64,000 bases of DNA, from NCBI RefSeq assembly GCF_014695775.1, contig NZ_JACJOX010000058.1, positions 175,244-239,243 of the forward strand, written 5' to 3'. The position numbers were made by a program, and so were the translations under genes. Origin of the DNA: Leptolyngbya sp. FACHB-60 (GTDB lineage Bacteria > Cyanobacteriota > Cyanobacteriia > Phormidesmidales > Phormidesmidaceae). The notes under the pieces were generated by a model, which was not told the DNA's origin, did not search any database, and worked only from the letters and a program-made list of their open reading frames with translations. Of the stretch, positions 45,596 through 53,627 are shown in pieces; position 1 is the first letter of the stretch; each line of letters begins with the position of its first letter.

Positions 45596-47746
45596 ATGCA
45601 AGAATTTGAAAAAACAATCTCCTTCGGTGGTCGCGATATTCACCTGAGGGGTGGGCTGTTGGCTCCCCAGGCGGGGGGCGCAGTGTTGGTGCAGTCGGGT
45701 GAGACCGCGGTTCTGGTGACCGCAACCCGCTCAGCAGGACGTCAGGGCATCGACTTTTTGCCTCTGCTGGTTGATTACGAAGAGCGGCTTTATGCTGCCG
45801 GGCGCATTCCTGGTGGTTTTTTGCGGCGGGAGGGTCGTCCCCCGGAGCGGGCTACTTTGATTTGTCGCCTGATTGACCGTCCCATGCGACCCCTGTTTCC
45901 CCAGTGGCTGCGCGACGACATTCAAATCGTCGCCACTACTCTGGCCATGGATGAGCAGGTCCCCCCCGATGTGCTGGCTGCCACCGGCGCATCGATCGCA
46001 GTGCTGCTAGCCAAAATCCCCTTCTATGGCCCCATGGCAACGGTGCGTGTGGGTCTAGTGGGCGACGATTTTATTATCAACCCCACCTACAAAGAAGTTG
46101 AAACTGGCGATCTAGACCTGATCGTGGCAGGTTCCCCTGACGGGGTGATCATGGTAGAGGCAGGCGCTAATCAGCTGCCCGAGGCTGACGTGATTGAGGC
46201 CATCGACTTTGGCTATGAAGTTGTACAGGATCTGATCAAGGCTCAGCTAGAGCTGATCAAAGAGCTGGGCATCGAGATCGTCACTGAGCACGAGCCTGAG
46301 ACCGATCCCACCCTGGCCACCTTCATCGAAGAAAAAACTGCCGCCGACATCAAAGAAGTGCTGAAGCAGTTTAGCCTCACCAAGCCCGAGCGCGACGAAA
46401 AGCTCGACGCCATTAAGGCTGAGCTGGTCACTGCCGTTGACGCCTTAGAGGACGAAAATCCGATCAAGGTGGCGGTAGCCGAGAACGGTAAAGCCTTGGG
46501 TAACACCTACAAATCGGTGACCAAAAAGCTGATGCGTCAGCAAATCGTCGCTGACAAGGTGCGAGTGGATGGTCGCCAGCTCGACGAAGTGCGGCCCATC
46601 TCCTGTCGAGTGGGGCTGCTGCCCAAGCGGGTGCACGGCACCGGGCTATTTCAGCGAGGCCTCACCCAGGTGATGTCGGTGGCTACCCTGGGCACCCCTG
46701 GCGATGCCCAAATGATGGACGACCTTCACCCCGACGAAGAGAAGCGCTACCTGCACCACTACAACTTCCCTCCCTACTCGGTGGGCGAGACTCGGCCGAT
46801 GCGATCGCCCGGTCGCCGCGAAATTGGCCACGGTGCTCTCGCCGAGCGTGCCCTGGTGCCAGTACTGCCCTCAAAGGAAGACTTTCCCTACGTGATTCGG
46901 GTGGTATCGGAGGTGTTGTCCTCCAACGGCTCCACCTCCATGGGGTCGGTATGTGGCTCTACTCTGTCGCTGATGGATGCTGGTGTGCCTATCACTAAGC
47001 CCGTCAGCGGAGCTGCAATGGGCTTGATCAAAGAAGGCGACGAGGTGCGCATTCTCACCGATATTCAAGGTATCGAAGACTTTTTGGGCGATATGGACTT
47101 CAAAGTCGCCGGTACCGACACGGGCATCACCGCCCTGCAAATGGATATGAAAATCACCGGTCTGCCCCTATCGGTGATTGCCGACGCCATCAACCAGGCC
47201 AAGCCCGCTCGCCTGCATATCCTTGAGAAGATGCTGGCCACCATTGACGCCCCGAGAGCAGAGCTATCGCCCTACGCTCCGCGCCTCATCAGCTTCAAGA
47301 TCGATCCTGAGATGATCGGTATGGTGATTGGACCCGGCGGTAAGAAAATCAAGGCGATTACCGAGCAAACCGGCGCTAAGGTCGACATCAACGACGACGG
47401 CACTGTCACTGTATCGGCGATTGAAGGTGAAAAAGCTCTTCAGGCCAAAGCCTTAATCGAATCGATTGTCTTTAAGCCTGCCGCCGGTGATGTGTTTGTG
47501 GGCACAGTCACCCGTGTTATCCCAATTGGGGCGTTTGTGGAATTTATGCCCGGCCAGGAGGGCATGGTTCACATTTCGCAGCTGGCTGACTATCGGGTGG
47601 CCAAGGTCGAAGACGAAGTCAACGTCGGCGACGAGGTGATTATCAAAGTGCGTGAAATTGACGGCCGTGGTCGTGTCAACCTAACCCGTCTCAACATTCA
47701 CCCCGACGAGGCAGCAGCAGCCCGCGAGGCAGCGGCCCTGCGCTAG
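45596..47746 (+). CDS. pnp: Polyribonucleotide nucleotidyltransferase (PNPase)
   Basis: Trimeric 3'-5' phosphorolytic exoribonuclease of 716 residues. First RNase PH core with FLRREGRPPERATL, helical linker, second core with GTGLFQRGLTQVMS and the catalytic MDAGVPI, a KH domain near 561-615 (GPGGKKIKAI) and an S1 domain from about 630. In cyanobacteria PNPase also makes heteropolymeric RNA tails. An open promoter zone lies between it and the divergent epimerase. Two structured elements follow the stop codon. Confidence 0.96.
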   Translation: MQEFEKTISFGGRDIHLRGGLLAPQAGGAVLVQSGETAVLVTATRSAGRQGIDFLPLLVDYEERLYAAGRIPGGFLRREGRPPERATLICRLIDRPMRPLFPQWLRDDIQIVATTLAMDEQVPPDVLAATGASIAVLLAKIPFYGPMATVRVGLVGDDFIINPTYKEVETGDLDLIVAGSPDGVIMVEAGANQLPEADVIEAIDFGYEVVQDLIKAQLELIKELGIEIVTEHEPETDPTLATFIEEKTAADIKEVLKQFSLTKPERDEKLDAIKAELVTAVDALEDENPIKVAVAENGKALGNTYKSVTKKLMRQQIVADKVRVDGRQLDEVRPISCRVGLLPKRVHGTGLFQRGLTQVMSVATLGTPGDAQMMDDLHPDEEKRYLHHYNFPPYSVGETRPMRSPGRREIGHGALAERALVPVLPSKEDFPYVIRVVSEVLSSNGSTSMGSVCGSTLSLMDAGVPITKPVSGAAMGLIKEGDEVRILTDIQGIEDFLGDMDFKVAGTDTGITALQMDMKITGLPLSVIADAINQAKPARLHILEKMLATIDAPRAELSPYAPRLISFKIDPEMIGMVIGPGGKKIKAITEQTGAKVDINDDGTVTVSAIEGEKALQAKALIESIVFKPAAGDVFVGTVTRVIPIGAFVEFMPGQEGMVHISQLADYRVAKVEDEVNVGDEVIIKVREIDGRGRVNLTRLNIHPDEAAAAREAAALR

Positions 47747-47761
47747 GAACGTGGAAAGGTG

Positions 47762-47798
47762 GGGGAGATGAGGCGATCGCAAAGTCTCTCATCTCCCC
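47762..47798. repeat. Inverted repeat with HIP1 in the loop
   Basis: Perfect 11-base arms GGGGAGATGAG/CTCATCTCCCC enclose a loop containing GCGATCGC, directly after pnp. The right arm merges into a polypyrimidine tract (47786-47830), copy C of the dispersed repeat. Confidence 0.6.
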
Positions 47799-47826
47799 AC
47801 TCTCCTTCACCTTCGCCACCCCCTTA

Positions 47827-47877
47827 CCCCTGAATCAAACGTTGTGCGTTGCAACAATTGATTCGGGGGTTCTTTTC
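47827..47877 (+). terminator. Terminator of pnp
   Basis: Stem CCCCTGAATCAA/TTGATTCGGGG with an inner symmetric loop (GTTGTGCGTTGCAAC), followed by TTCTTTTCTT. It separates pnp from tpiA. Confidence 0.75.
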
Positions 47878-47932
47878 TTAGTACGATGCAGGGATGCAAT
47901 TTCGTATATCTAGTCTTTAACCTCAAAACACT

Positions 47933-48658
47933 GTGCGCAAAATCGTTATCGCTGGCAACTGGAAAATGTACAAGACCCAGGGCGAAACCCTGGACTTTCT
48001 ACGTCATTTTCTCGGACAACTCGCCGACACCCCCGACGGGCGTGAAATAGTTCTGTGCGCGCCCTTCACAGCCTTGGGAGCCCTGTCTAAAAGCCTGCAC
48101 GGAGCCAGAATTAGGGTGGGTGCGCAAAATATTCACTGGATGCCGGAGGGTGCCTTTACTGGCGAAATCTCGGGGGATATGCTTCGGGAGCTAGGGGTGC
48201 GCTATGTAATTGTGGGCCACAGCGAGCGCCGCCAGTACTTTGGCGACACGGATGAAACGGTCAACCTGCGCCTGCGGGCGGCGCAAAAGTGCGGCCTTAT
48301 GCCAATTTTGTGCGTGGGCGAAACCAAAAAACAGCGCGATGCTGGCGAAACCGAGTCGGTGATTACCACCCAGATTGAGCAGGGTCTAGTGGATATTGAC
48401 CAAAACAATTTGGTGATTGCCTACGAACCGGTCTGGGCGATCGGCACCGGCGACACCTGCGAAGCTACCGAGGCTAATCAGGTGATTGGTGGCATTCGCA
48501 AACTGTTGAAAAACCCCAATGTCACTATTCAGTACGGCGGTTCGGTCAAACCCAGCAACGTCGATGAGCTGATGGCGCAGCCCGAGATTGACGGTGCCCT
48601 GGTGGGTGGTGCGAGCCTAGAGCCCGAAAGCTTTGCCCGCATTGTCAACTTTCAGTAA
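47933..48658 (+). CDS. tpiA: Triosephosphate isomerase
   Basis: TIM-barrel enzyme of 241 residues that interconverts dihydroxyacetone phosphate and glyceraldehyde 3-phosphate in glycolysis and the Calvin cycle. Catalytic residues are visible: lysine in GNWKMYK, histidine in VGHSERRQYF, glutamate in AYEPVWAIGTG, and the phosphate loop YGGSVKPSN. The start is GTG 47933, close to the first conserved residues (RKIVIAGNWK); no Shine-Dalgarno is obvious. Confidence 0.95.
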   Translation: MRKIVIAGNWKMYKTQGETLDFLRHFLGQLADTPDGREIVLCAPFTALGALSKSLHGARIRVGAQNIHWMPEGAFTGEISGDMLRELGVRYVIVGHSERRQYFGDTDETVNLRLRAAQKCGLMPILCVGETKKQRDAGETESVITTQIEQGLVDIDQNNLVIAYEPVWAIGTGDTCEATEANQVIGGIRKLLKNPNVTIQYGGSVKPSNVDELMAQPEIDGALVGGASLEPESFARIVNFQ

Positions 48659-48663
48659 CCCAA

Positions 48664-48726
48664 GCGCCTATCTAAAGTCGTCCTGGTAAAACCAGAGCAC
48701 CGGCAGCGCGAACCCTAGATAGGTGC
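48664..48726. repeat. Nested hairpin after tpiA
   Basis: Outer arms CCTATCTA/TAGATAGG (48667-48674 and 48716-48723), extendable by three pairs, enclose an inner CTGGT-AAA-ACCAG stem. It has no U-run. It marks the left edge of the degraded stretch that follows and could be a 3' end structure or the end of an old mobile element. Confidence 0.45.
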
Positions 48727-48789
48727 AGGGGCGGCACTGGCCCACAAGCTGTTTTGGTGAGCGGGTTTATGGCATTCATAAGGGTGGCC

Positions 48790-48990
48790 ATGAATGTACT
48801 GGCGGTAGACGTTGGCGGTAGCAACGTAAAGCTTCTGGCAAGGGGCCAACGAGGCTTACAAGTTTCCCTTTGGCTTAACCACGACGCCGGAGAGGATGGT
48901 GGTTGGCGTGAGGGGGTTGACGGCGTAGTAGTGTCCTTTGGGTGCCGGTCAAATGGGCCCTGGTCATATTGACCTCTCGAAAATGCTCGC
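48790..48990 (+). pseudogene. ROK-family glucokinase remnant (5' fragment)
   Basis: ATG 48790 opens NVLAVDVGGSNVKLLARGQ, the phosphate-binding start of ROK kinases of the polyphosphate-glucokinase-like group. The similarity then moves to another frame (EAYKFPFGLTTTPERMVVGVRGL, matching the family's FPSGPTLTPxxMV region), and then to a third (DGVVVSFG, matching YDVVSIG). At least two frameshifts and stops occur within 200 bases and the C-terminal two thirds of the gene are missing. This is a dead fragment; the full gene, if the organism has it, is elsewhere. Confidence 0.65.
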
Positions 48991-49502
48991 GGCTGAGGTC
49001 TTGGCCGCTGCGATTGGCGGCGGTTAACTCGCACTGCTGACAGCAGCGATCGCACGGAGAGCCTATGGCCTGGGCCGTAGATAGGTCTCTGTGCCGGTGT
49101 CCACAGCCGCATCTAGGGTTTGATCACGGCTGAGTTGTTCGCTTGCCACACGTCACGCGGTAGGGGTCACAGCGGTTAAAAGTACGTGCAGGCTGATAAG
49201 GATGTTCTACTGCGTAGATTGGGCCGAGTTGCTCAGTATTGGTGTTCCAATACTCAAAGACGCAAACACCAATCAGGCGCGATCGCATTAAGTTGTGCTA
49301 GCGGGCAAACCCTTCTGTGTAAAGGATCCCGGCTTTTCTATCAAACAGTTGAGATGTCCGTATTTTTACGGTTATAGCTCTAAGATTTCATCAAAGCATC
49401 ACAGAGTTCCATCAGTGAATTCGCAGTTCCTTGCTGGTCTGTTGCGTATTCTAAAGGAGACCCTCCGGGGGGTGATTTATTCACCTCAGTGTGTTCTCTA
49501 TC
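48991..49502. other. Gene-free degraded stretch
   Basis: No intact gene is seen. The minus strand around 49020-49130 encodes a cysteine-rich fragment (CGHRH, then PCDRCCQQCE) that could be an old zinc ribbon, perhaps from a transposase, but it has no start. A perfect 8-base hairpin AGTATTGG/CCAATACT is at 49235-49254. The last 100 bases probably hold the promoter of the next gene. Confidence 0.4.
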
Positions 49503-50261
49503 ATGGATGACTCTCCCTTTCGCCGTATTGTTTTGCCGGCGCTGCTGGCGTCTAGCGCTGGGTTTGCGGCGCTTACTTGGCCGATGGCCGCCGATCGCGC
49601 GGCTCAGGTCTCGGAGCGGCTACCCCAACCCCTCAGCCGCTGGGTTGACTCGGCTCTGATCACCAACCAGCACCAGGCTTCGATTCGCTACATTGGCTTT
49701 ACTGTCCTGTCGAGCCTTGCGATCGGTATCGGTACTGCTGAAACCATGCGAGTTCGGCAGCACCGAGGGCAGCGACACCAAGATTTACTCGATCAGGTAC
49801 TGGATGACGAGCAAGCTGACTTTGGGGGCGATCGCCTGACTACCACCGCTTCCATAAACCAATTGCATGCTACTGATCTCGCTGCAAGCCACGATCCGGT
49901 GCAGGCTGCACCTACTGTTAAGGTGGCCACAACCCTTGACTGGACTAGCTTGCCATCGACTGTACCTAATACCCAGACTAAGGCGGAGCTGATGTCTAGC
50001 CCCATGGATGAGCATGCGCTTTACCACATTCAAGGTGCCGATCAGTGCCGCAGTTTGGCCCTTGCCATTGAGGGCGAATACTACCGCTACTACCGCAACC
50101 GCCCCAACTTAGACAAAGCGCGATCGTTGGTACAGCAGCTTCATCAGCAAGGCAAACGCGCCCTCGCCACCTGGGATGACAAAGGCTATGTGGTTTGGGT
50201 GCATCATGCCGAACGACCGCAGCAGGCTGTTCCTTGGGTAGGGCGTTTAGCCACTAGTTAA
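49503..50261 (+). CDS. Membrane-anchored hypothetical protein
   Basis: A protein of about 252 residues. Two hydrophobic stretches (about 10-28 and 60-78) flank a short loop; the C-terminal 170 residues are soluble, ending in a segment YHIQGADQCRSLALAIEGEYYRYYRNRPNLDKA that looks helical and conserved. No enzyme motif is recognised. ATG 49503 lacks a clear Shine-Dalgarno. An earlier GTG (49491) is possible. It precedes the pentapeptide gene by 74 bases. Confidence 0.6.
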   Translation: MDDSPFRRIVLPALLASSAGFAALTWPMAADRAAQVSERLPQPLSRWVDSALITNQHQASIRYIGFTVLSSLAIGIGTAETMRVRQHRGQRHQDLLDQVLDDEQADFGGDRLTTTASINQLHATDLAASHDPVQAAPTVKVATTLDWTSLPSTVPNTQTKAELMSSPMDEHALYHIQGADQCRSLALAIEGEYYRYYRNRPNLDKARSLVQQLHQQGKRALATWDDKGYVVWVHHAERPQQAVPWVGRLATS

Positions 50262-50335
50262 GGGTGCCAGCCCATTAGGCAAAAGTCGGTTGATCACGAA
50301 CGATGTTCCTAGGCAATGTTGAGCAGTACGCAGGC

Positions 50336-51352
50336 ATGAATCTCAAAACGCTAGAAAATCTTTGGACGGCCTTTGTGGAGGGGGAGCGAGACTTTACCGG
50401 CATCAATCTGGCTGGAGCCGACCTCAACCACTGGAGTTTAGCCAGGGTCGATTTCTGGGGTGCAGACTTTAGCGGAGCAAACCTCACCCAGGCTGATTTT
50501 CGCCGGGCTAACCTCAAACAGACCCAGTTCTGCAATGCCAAACTGGTGGGGGCCGACCTGCGCTGGGCCGATCTACGGGAGGCTGTGCTGACCGGAGCCG
50601 ACCTCGACGATGCACGTTTGGAAGGTGCTCTCTACAATGCTCAAACCCAGTTTCCCGAAGGGTTTAACCCTGGGCCTGCCCGGATGTGGAGCCTGGCACC
50701 GGGGGCTGCCCTCGCCACTAAAGATTTGCGAGAGCGCGATCTGGGCGGCACCGATCTGACTGCCGCCGACCTCAGCGGAGCGCTACTGGTGAATAGTCAG
50801 CTGTTTGGGGCAGTGCTGAGGCGTAGCAACCTGCTCAGCGCTCTGATTGGCGATAGTGACCTGCGCTACGCTGACCTGCGTCAGGCCACGCTGATGTTAG
50901 CCGACTTGCGCGGGTCAGACCTGCGCCATAGTGACCTGGGCCAGGCCAATCTGATCGGGGCCAACCTGCGCGGGTGTCAGCTAGCCCACGCCAACTTAGA
51001 TGGTGCCCTCTACTCCGATAGCACTCAGTTTCCCCGAGGGTTTCAGGTGACTGAAACTCTCCACCACCTCGCCCCCGGTGCATCTCTGTGGGGAGCTGAC
51101 CTCAGTGGGGCCAGGCTAACTGGGGTAGACCTAAGCGGAGCTAATCTAGCTGGGGCTAACCTTATGCACGCTGACCTGTGGGGGGCTTGTCTAGCCAACG
51201 CTAACCTCAGCGGAGCAAACCTGCTGGGAGCGAACCTGCTAGGAACTGACTTGACCGGGGCTAATCTTAACCAAACAAACCTGATGCAGGCGATTATCGA
51301 CACGCCGGGAGACTTAGCGGGGAAGATTGCTTTTGATAGCCAGCCAGCCTAG
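50336..51352 (+). CDS. Pentapeptide repeat protein
   Basis: A 338-residue right-handed beta-helix protein made of A(D/N)LXX repeats in three blocks (about 25-100, 135-220, 250-320). The blocks are separated by two similar linkers (TQFPEGFNPGPAR and TQFPRGFQVTE, each followed by HLAPGA/SLAPGA-like residues), showing internal duplication of a repeat-plus-linker module. Cyanobacteria have many such proteins; functions range from scaffolds to DNA mimicry and are not predictable. An ATG at 50303 would add 11 residues. Confidence 0.88.
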   Translation: MNLKTLENLWTAFVEGERDFTGINLAGADLNHWSLARVDFWGADFSGANLTQADFRRANLKQTQFCNAKLVGADLRWADLREAVLTGADLDDARLEGALYNAQTQFPEGFNPGPARMWSLAPGAALATKDLRERDLGGTDLTAADLSGALLVNSQLFGAVLRRSNLLSALIGDSDLRYADLRQATLMLADLRGSDLRHSDLGQANLIGANLRGCQLAHANLDGALYSDSTQFPRGFQVTETLHHLAPGASLWGADLSGARLTGVDLSGANLAGANLMHADLWGACLANANLSGANLLGANLLGTDLTGANLNQTNLMQAIIDTPGDLAGKIAFDSQPA

Positions 51353-51422
51353 GAGTGGGGATTGGTTGCAAGGTCGTGGGGTAGGCGTAATCGGCAGCCG
51401 TGCGCCCTTGACCCTGCCCGAT

Positions 51423-52586
51423 TCACAACAAGGCCATCTGGCTGCCGTTACCGGGAGTCTCGTCGTAGCCTAGATGGCGGCGGGCAGCAGGGGTGACCAC
51501 CCGGCCCCGAGGAGTGCGCTGTAAGTAGCCAATTTGCAGCAGGTAAGGTTCGTAGACTTCCTCAATGGTTTGGGGGTCTTCGCCCGTGGAGGCGGCCATG
51601 GTGTCGAGACCAACGGGGCCACCGCCAAAGTTTTCGATCATTACTGACAGCAGGCGGCGATCGGTCCAGTCGAGACCGCAGGGGTCAACGTTAAATAGTT
51701 CTAGCGCTTCGGCGGCTAGGGCGGCGGTGATGGGGCCTGCCCTCTTAACCTCAGCATAGTCGCGCACTCGCCGCAGCAGGCGATTGGCGATGCGGGGTGT
51801 GCCTCGGGCGCGGCGGGCAATTTCTTCGGCTCCGGCGGGTTCGATGGGGGTTTTTAAGACGTCGGCGGTGCGCAGCACGATGGGTTTAAGTTCATCGATT
51901 TCGTAGAAGCGCAGTCGCTGAATCAGGCCGAAGCGATCGCGCAACGGAGAACTCAGTGCCCCCACCCTTGTCGTTGCCCCCACTAGCGTAAATGGGCACA
52001 GCGGAATGCTGCGAGTGCGGGCCGACTGCCCTTTGCCGATGGTGATATCTAGCCGCGAGTCTTCCATGGCCGGGTAGAGAATTTCTTCGGTGACTCGCGG
52101 CAGCCGGTGAATTTCGTCAATAAACAGCACGTCGCCGGGCTTGAGATTGATCAGCAGTCCGGCAATGTCGCGGGGGCGCTCTAGGGCCGGGGCCGTAGTG
52201 ATTTTGCAGGTCACCCCCATTTCCTGGGCCAAAATTAGCGCCATGGTGGTTTTGCCCAGCCCTGGCGGCCCGTACAGCAGCAGATGGTCGAGGGGCTCTT
52301 GCCGCGACTGGGCCGCCTGAATGGCAATACCCAGCACTTCTTTAAGGGATGACTGGCCAATGTAGTCTTGCAGTCGCTGGGGCCGCAGGGTGTCTTCGGG
52401 GGCGATCGCAGCGGGTGTTTGAGTCGCGGTCTCATCCCCTAGATCTTCGGGCTGTACTTCCCCACCTTTGACGAGGGAGAGCAGCGGTTGTAGGGCCTCA
52501 TCTGCGGTAGGCTGGGCTGCCGGTTTGGGCTTAGCCCGCTTGGGCTTGGCCGAATCGTCGGAGGTGTGAGAAGAAACAATGGCCAT
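51423..52586 (-). CDS. ruvB: Holliday junction branch migration helicase RuvB
   Basis: AAA+ motor of 387 residues. RPQRLQDYIGQ, Walker A GPPGLGKTT, Walker B FIDEIHRL, sensor 1 GATTRVGALSSPLRDRFG, the arginine-finger region ARRARGTPRIANRLLRRVRD, and the C-terminal winged helix (VEEVYEPYLLQIGYLQRTPRGR-like) are in order. It drives branch migration with RuvA. The N-terminus carries about 60 extra lysine/alanine/proline-rich residues before the AAA domain, as in some cyanobacteria. Confidence 0.96.
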   Translation of the reverse strand: MAIVSSHTSDDSAKPKRAKPKPAAQPTADEALQPLLSLVKGGEVQPEDLGDETATQTPAAIAPEDTLRPQRLQDYIGQSSLKEVLGIAIQAAQSRQEPLDHLLLYGPPGLGKTTMALILAQEMGVTCKITTAPALERPRDIAGLLINLKPGDVLFIDEIHRLPRVTEEILYPAMEDSRLDITIGKGQSARTRSIPLCPFTLVGATTRVGALSSPLRDRFGLIQRLRFYEIDELKPIVLRTADVLKTPIEPAGAEEIARRARGTPRIANRLLRRVRDYAEVKRAGPITAALAAEALELFNVDPCGLDWTDRRLLSVMIENFGGGPVGLDTMAASTGEDPQTIEEVYEPYLLQIGYLQRTPRGRVVTPAARRHLGYDETPGNGSQMALL

Positions 52587-52656
52587 AGGGGAGCCTAAGG
52601 GGGCGGCCCCCCCATGATACTGTGGTGCATTTGCACTATCAAGCCATTGGCCAGCT

Positions 52657-52851
52657 CTACAGCAGGATGAGCAGCCCCAGGCTAAAGCTGAGCATGCCTA
52701 AAATCACTGAACCTAAGCCATTACTCTTAGATTCTGGGGAGAGGCTTAGGTCTTTTTCAAACTCACATTTGAAGCAGTGGTACACGGTGGGCTTGTATTC
52801 CACAATGCTGTGAACACCGCACTCGGGACACTGCCGGGTCTTACCGACCAA
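52657..52851 (-). CDS. Small zinc-ribbon membrane protein
   Basis: A 64-residue protein with two CxxC knuckles (CPECG at 8-12 and CFKC near 28) forming a zinc ribbon, a serine-rich linker and one C-terminal membrane helix (GSVILGMLSFSLGLLILL). The start is TTG 52849-52851, since a stop lies three codons upstream; no strong Shine-Dalgarno is seen. It is divergent from the next gene, whose start is only 16 bases away, so the two promoters must overlap the opposite coding regions. Function unknown. Confidence 0.6.
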   Translation of the reverse strand: MVGKTRQCPECGVHSIVEYKPTVYHCFKCEFEKDLSLSPESKSNGLGSVILGMLSFSLGLLILL

Positions 52852-52866
52852 ACCCGACTAAATCCG

Positions 52867-53583
52867 ATGGCCGTTACCTCTACTCTGGGGCAAGCTGGGC
52901 CTAGTGATTTAGCAAATATTGGCATGCCCGCACCAAAATTTTTAAGACAGACCGCGATCGCCCTGATTGGCTTTGAGGTAGGGCTTGCTTTAACCTATTT
53001 GGCCCTGATTGGGCTGCGGGGCGAGGCAGGGCCATTTGATTTTAACGGGTTGCGATCGCTGCCCTCTTGGCTACAGGCGAGCCTGCTGGGCGCTATAGGG
53101 CTTCTATGTGTGGGTTTACTGCGCTATCGGCGGCACATGTCTCAGCCGATATCCTGGTTACTGCCCGGCACTTTAGCGCTGCTCTGCTTCTTCGGTGCTG
53201 TGGATGAATTGCTCAAGTTCCACCTCACCCTGCGGCAGGTGGACTGGAAATTGATTTACCTCAGCCTCTTGATGGCGATTGTGGTGCTGGGATTTCGAGA
53301 TTTAGCCTGGCTATGGCGTACTCACCGACTCACGGTGCTGTGGGTGCTGACGGGGCTAAGGATTTTCTTGCTGGGCGGGTTTGGGACCGAGATGGCAAAG
53401 GATGCGATCGCGCCAGCGCTATCTACCCGTCTCTCATCTGAAACTGTATTTTTAATCGAACATCTCCGCATCACCCTGGAGGAATTGGCAGAACTCTTGG
53501 GTGAAACCATAATTCTTTATGCTGTAGCCTGTTTTGTCCAGCAGGTTTTACCTTTCCAGGCGCGAAGGCTCAAACATCCCTAA
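52867..53583 (+). CDS. Multi-helix membrane protein, unknown
   Basis: About 238 residues with six predicted membrane helices and short loops. Charged or polar residues inside helices include DELLKFHLTLRQVDW and ITLEELAELLGE near the end, which might bind a metal or lipid. I do not recognise the family. ATG 52867 is preferred over an upstream ORF start at 52777 that would overlap the zinc-ribbon gene; ATG 52924 is a third option. Confidence 0.65.
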   Translation: MAVTSTLGQAGPSDLANIGMPAPKFLRQTAIALIGFEVGLALTYLALIGLRGEAGPFDFNGLRSLPSWLQASLLGAIGLLCVGLLRYRRHMSQPISWLLPGTLALLCFFGAVDELLKFHLTLRQVDWKLIYLSLLMAIVVLGFRDLAWLWRTHRLTVLWVLTGLRIFLLGGFGTEMAKDAIAPALSTRLSSETVFLIEHLRITLEELAELLGETIILYAVACFVQQVLPFQARRLKHP

Positions 53584-53585
53584 GG

Positions 53586-53617
53586 CCAGGTCTGCTTAAG
53601 AGCAAAAGCAGACCTGG
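53586..53617. terminator. Bidirectional hairpin between convergent genes
   Basis: Perfect 12-base arms CCAGGTCTGCTT/AAGCAGACCTGG with an 8-base loop, in the 44-base gap between the membrane protein and the gldG-like gene. No U-run; probably protects both 3' ends. Confidence 0.65.
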
Positions 53618-53627
53618 GCAGGGTGTT

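Noticed and set aside
48672..49112. Minus-strand ORF of 146 codons
   Set aside because: Arg/Pro/Ser-rich composition without domain; it lies antisense to the ROK remnant.
49020..49130. Cysteine-rich minus-strand fragment as a TnpB zinc ribbon
   Set aside because: Spacing and following residues do not match TnpB well and there is no start or flanking element; kept only as a remark.
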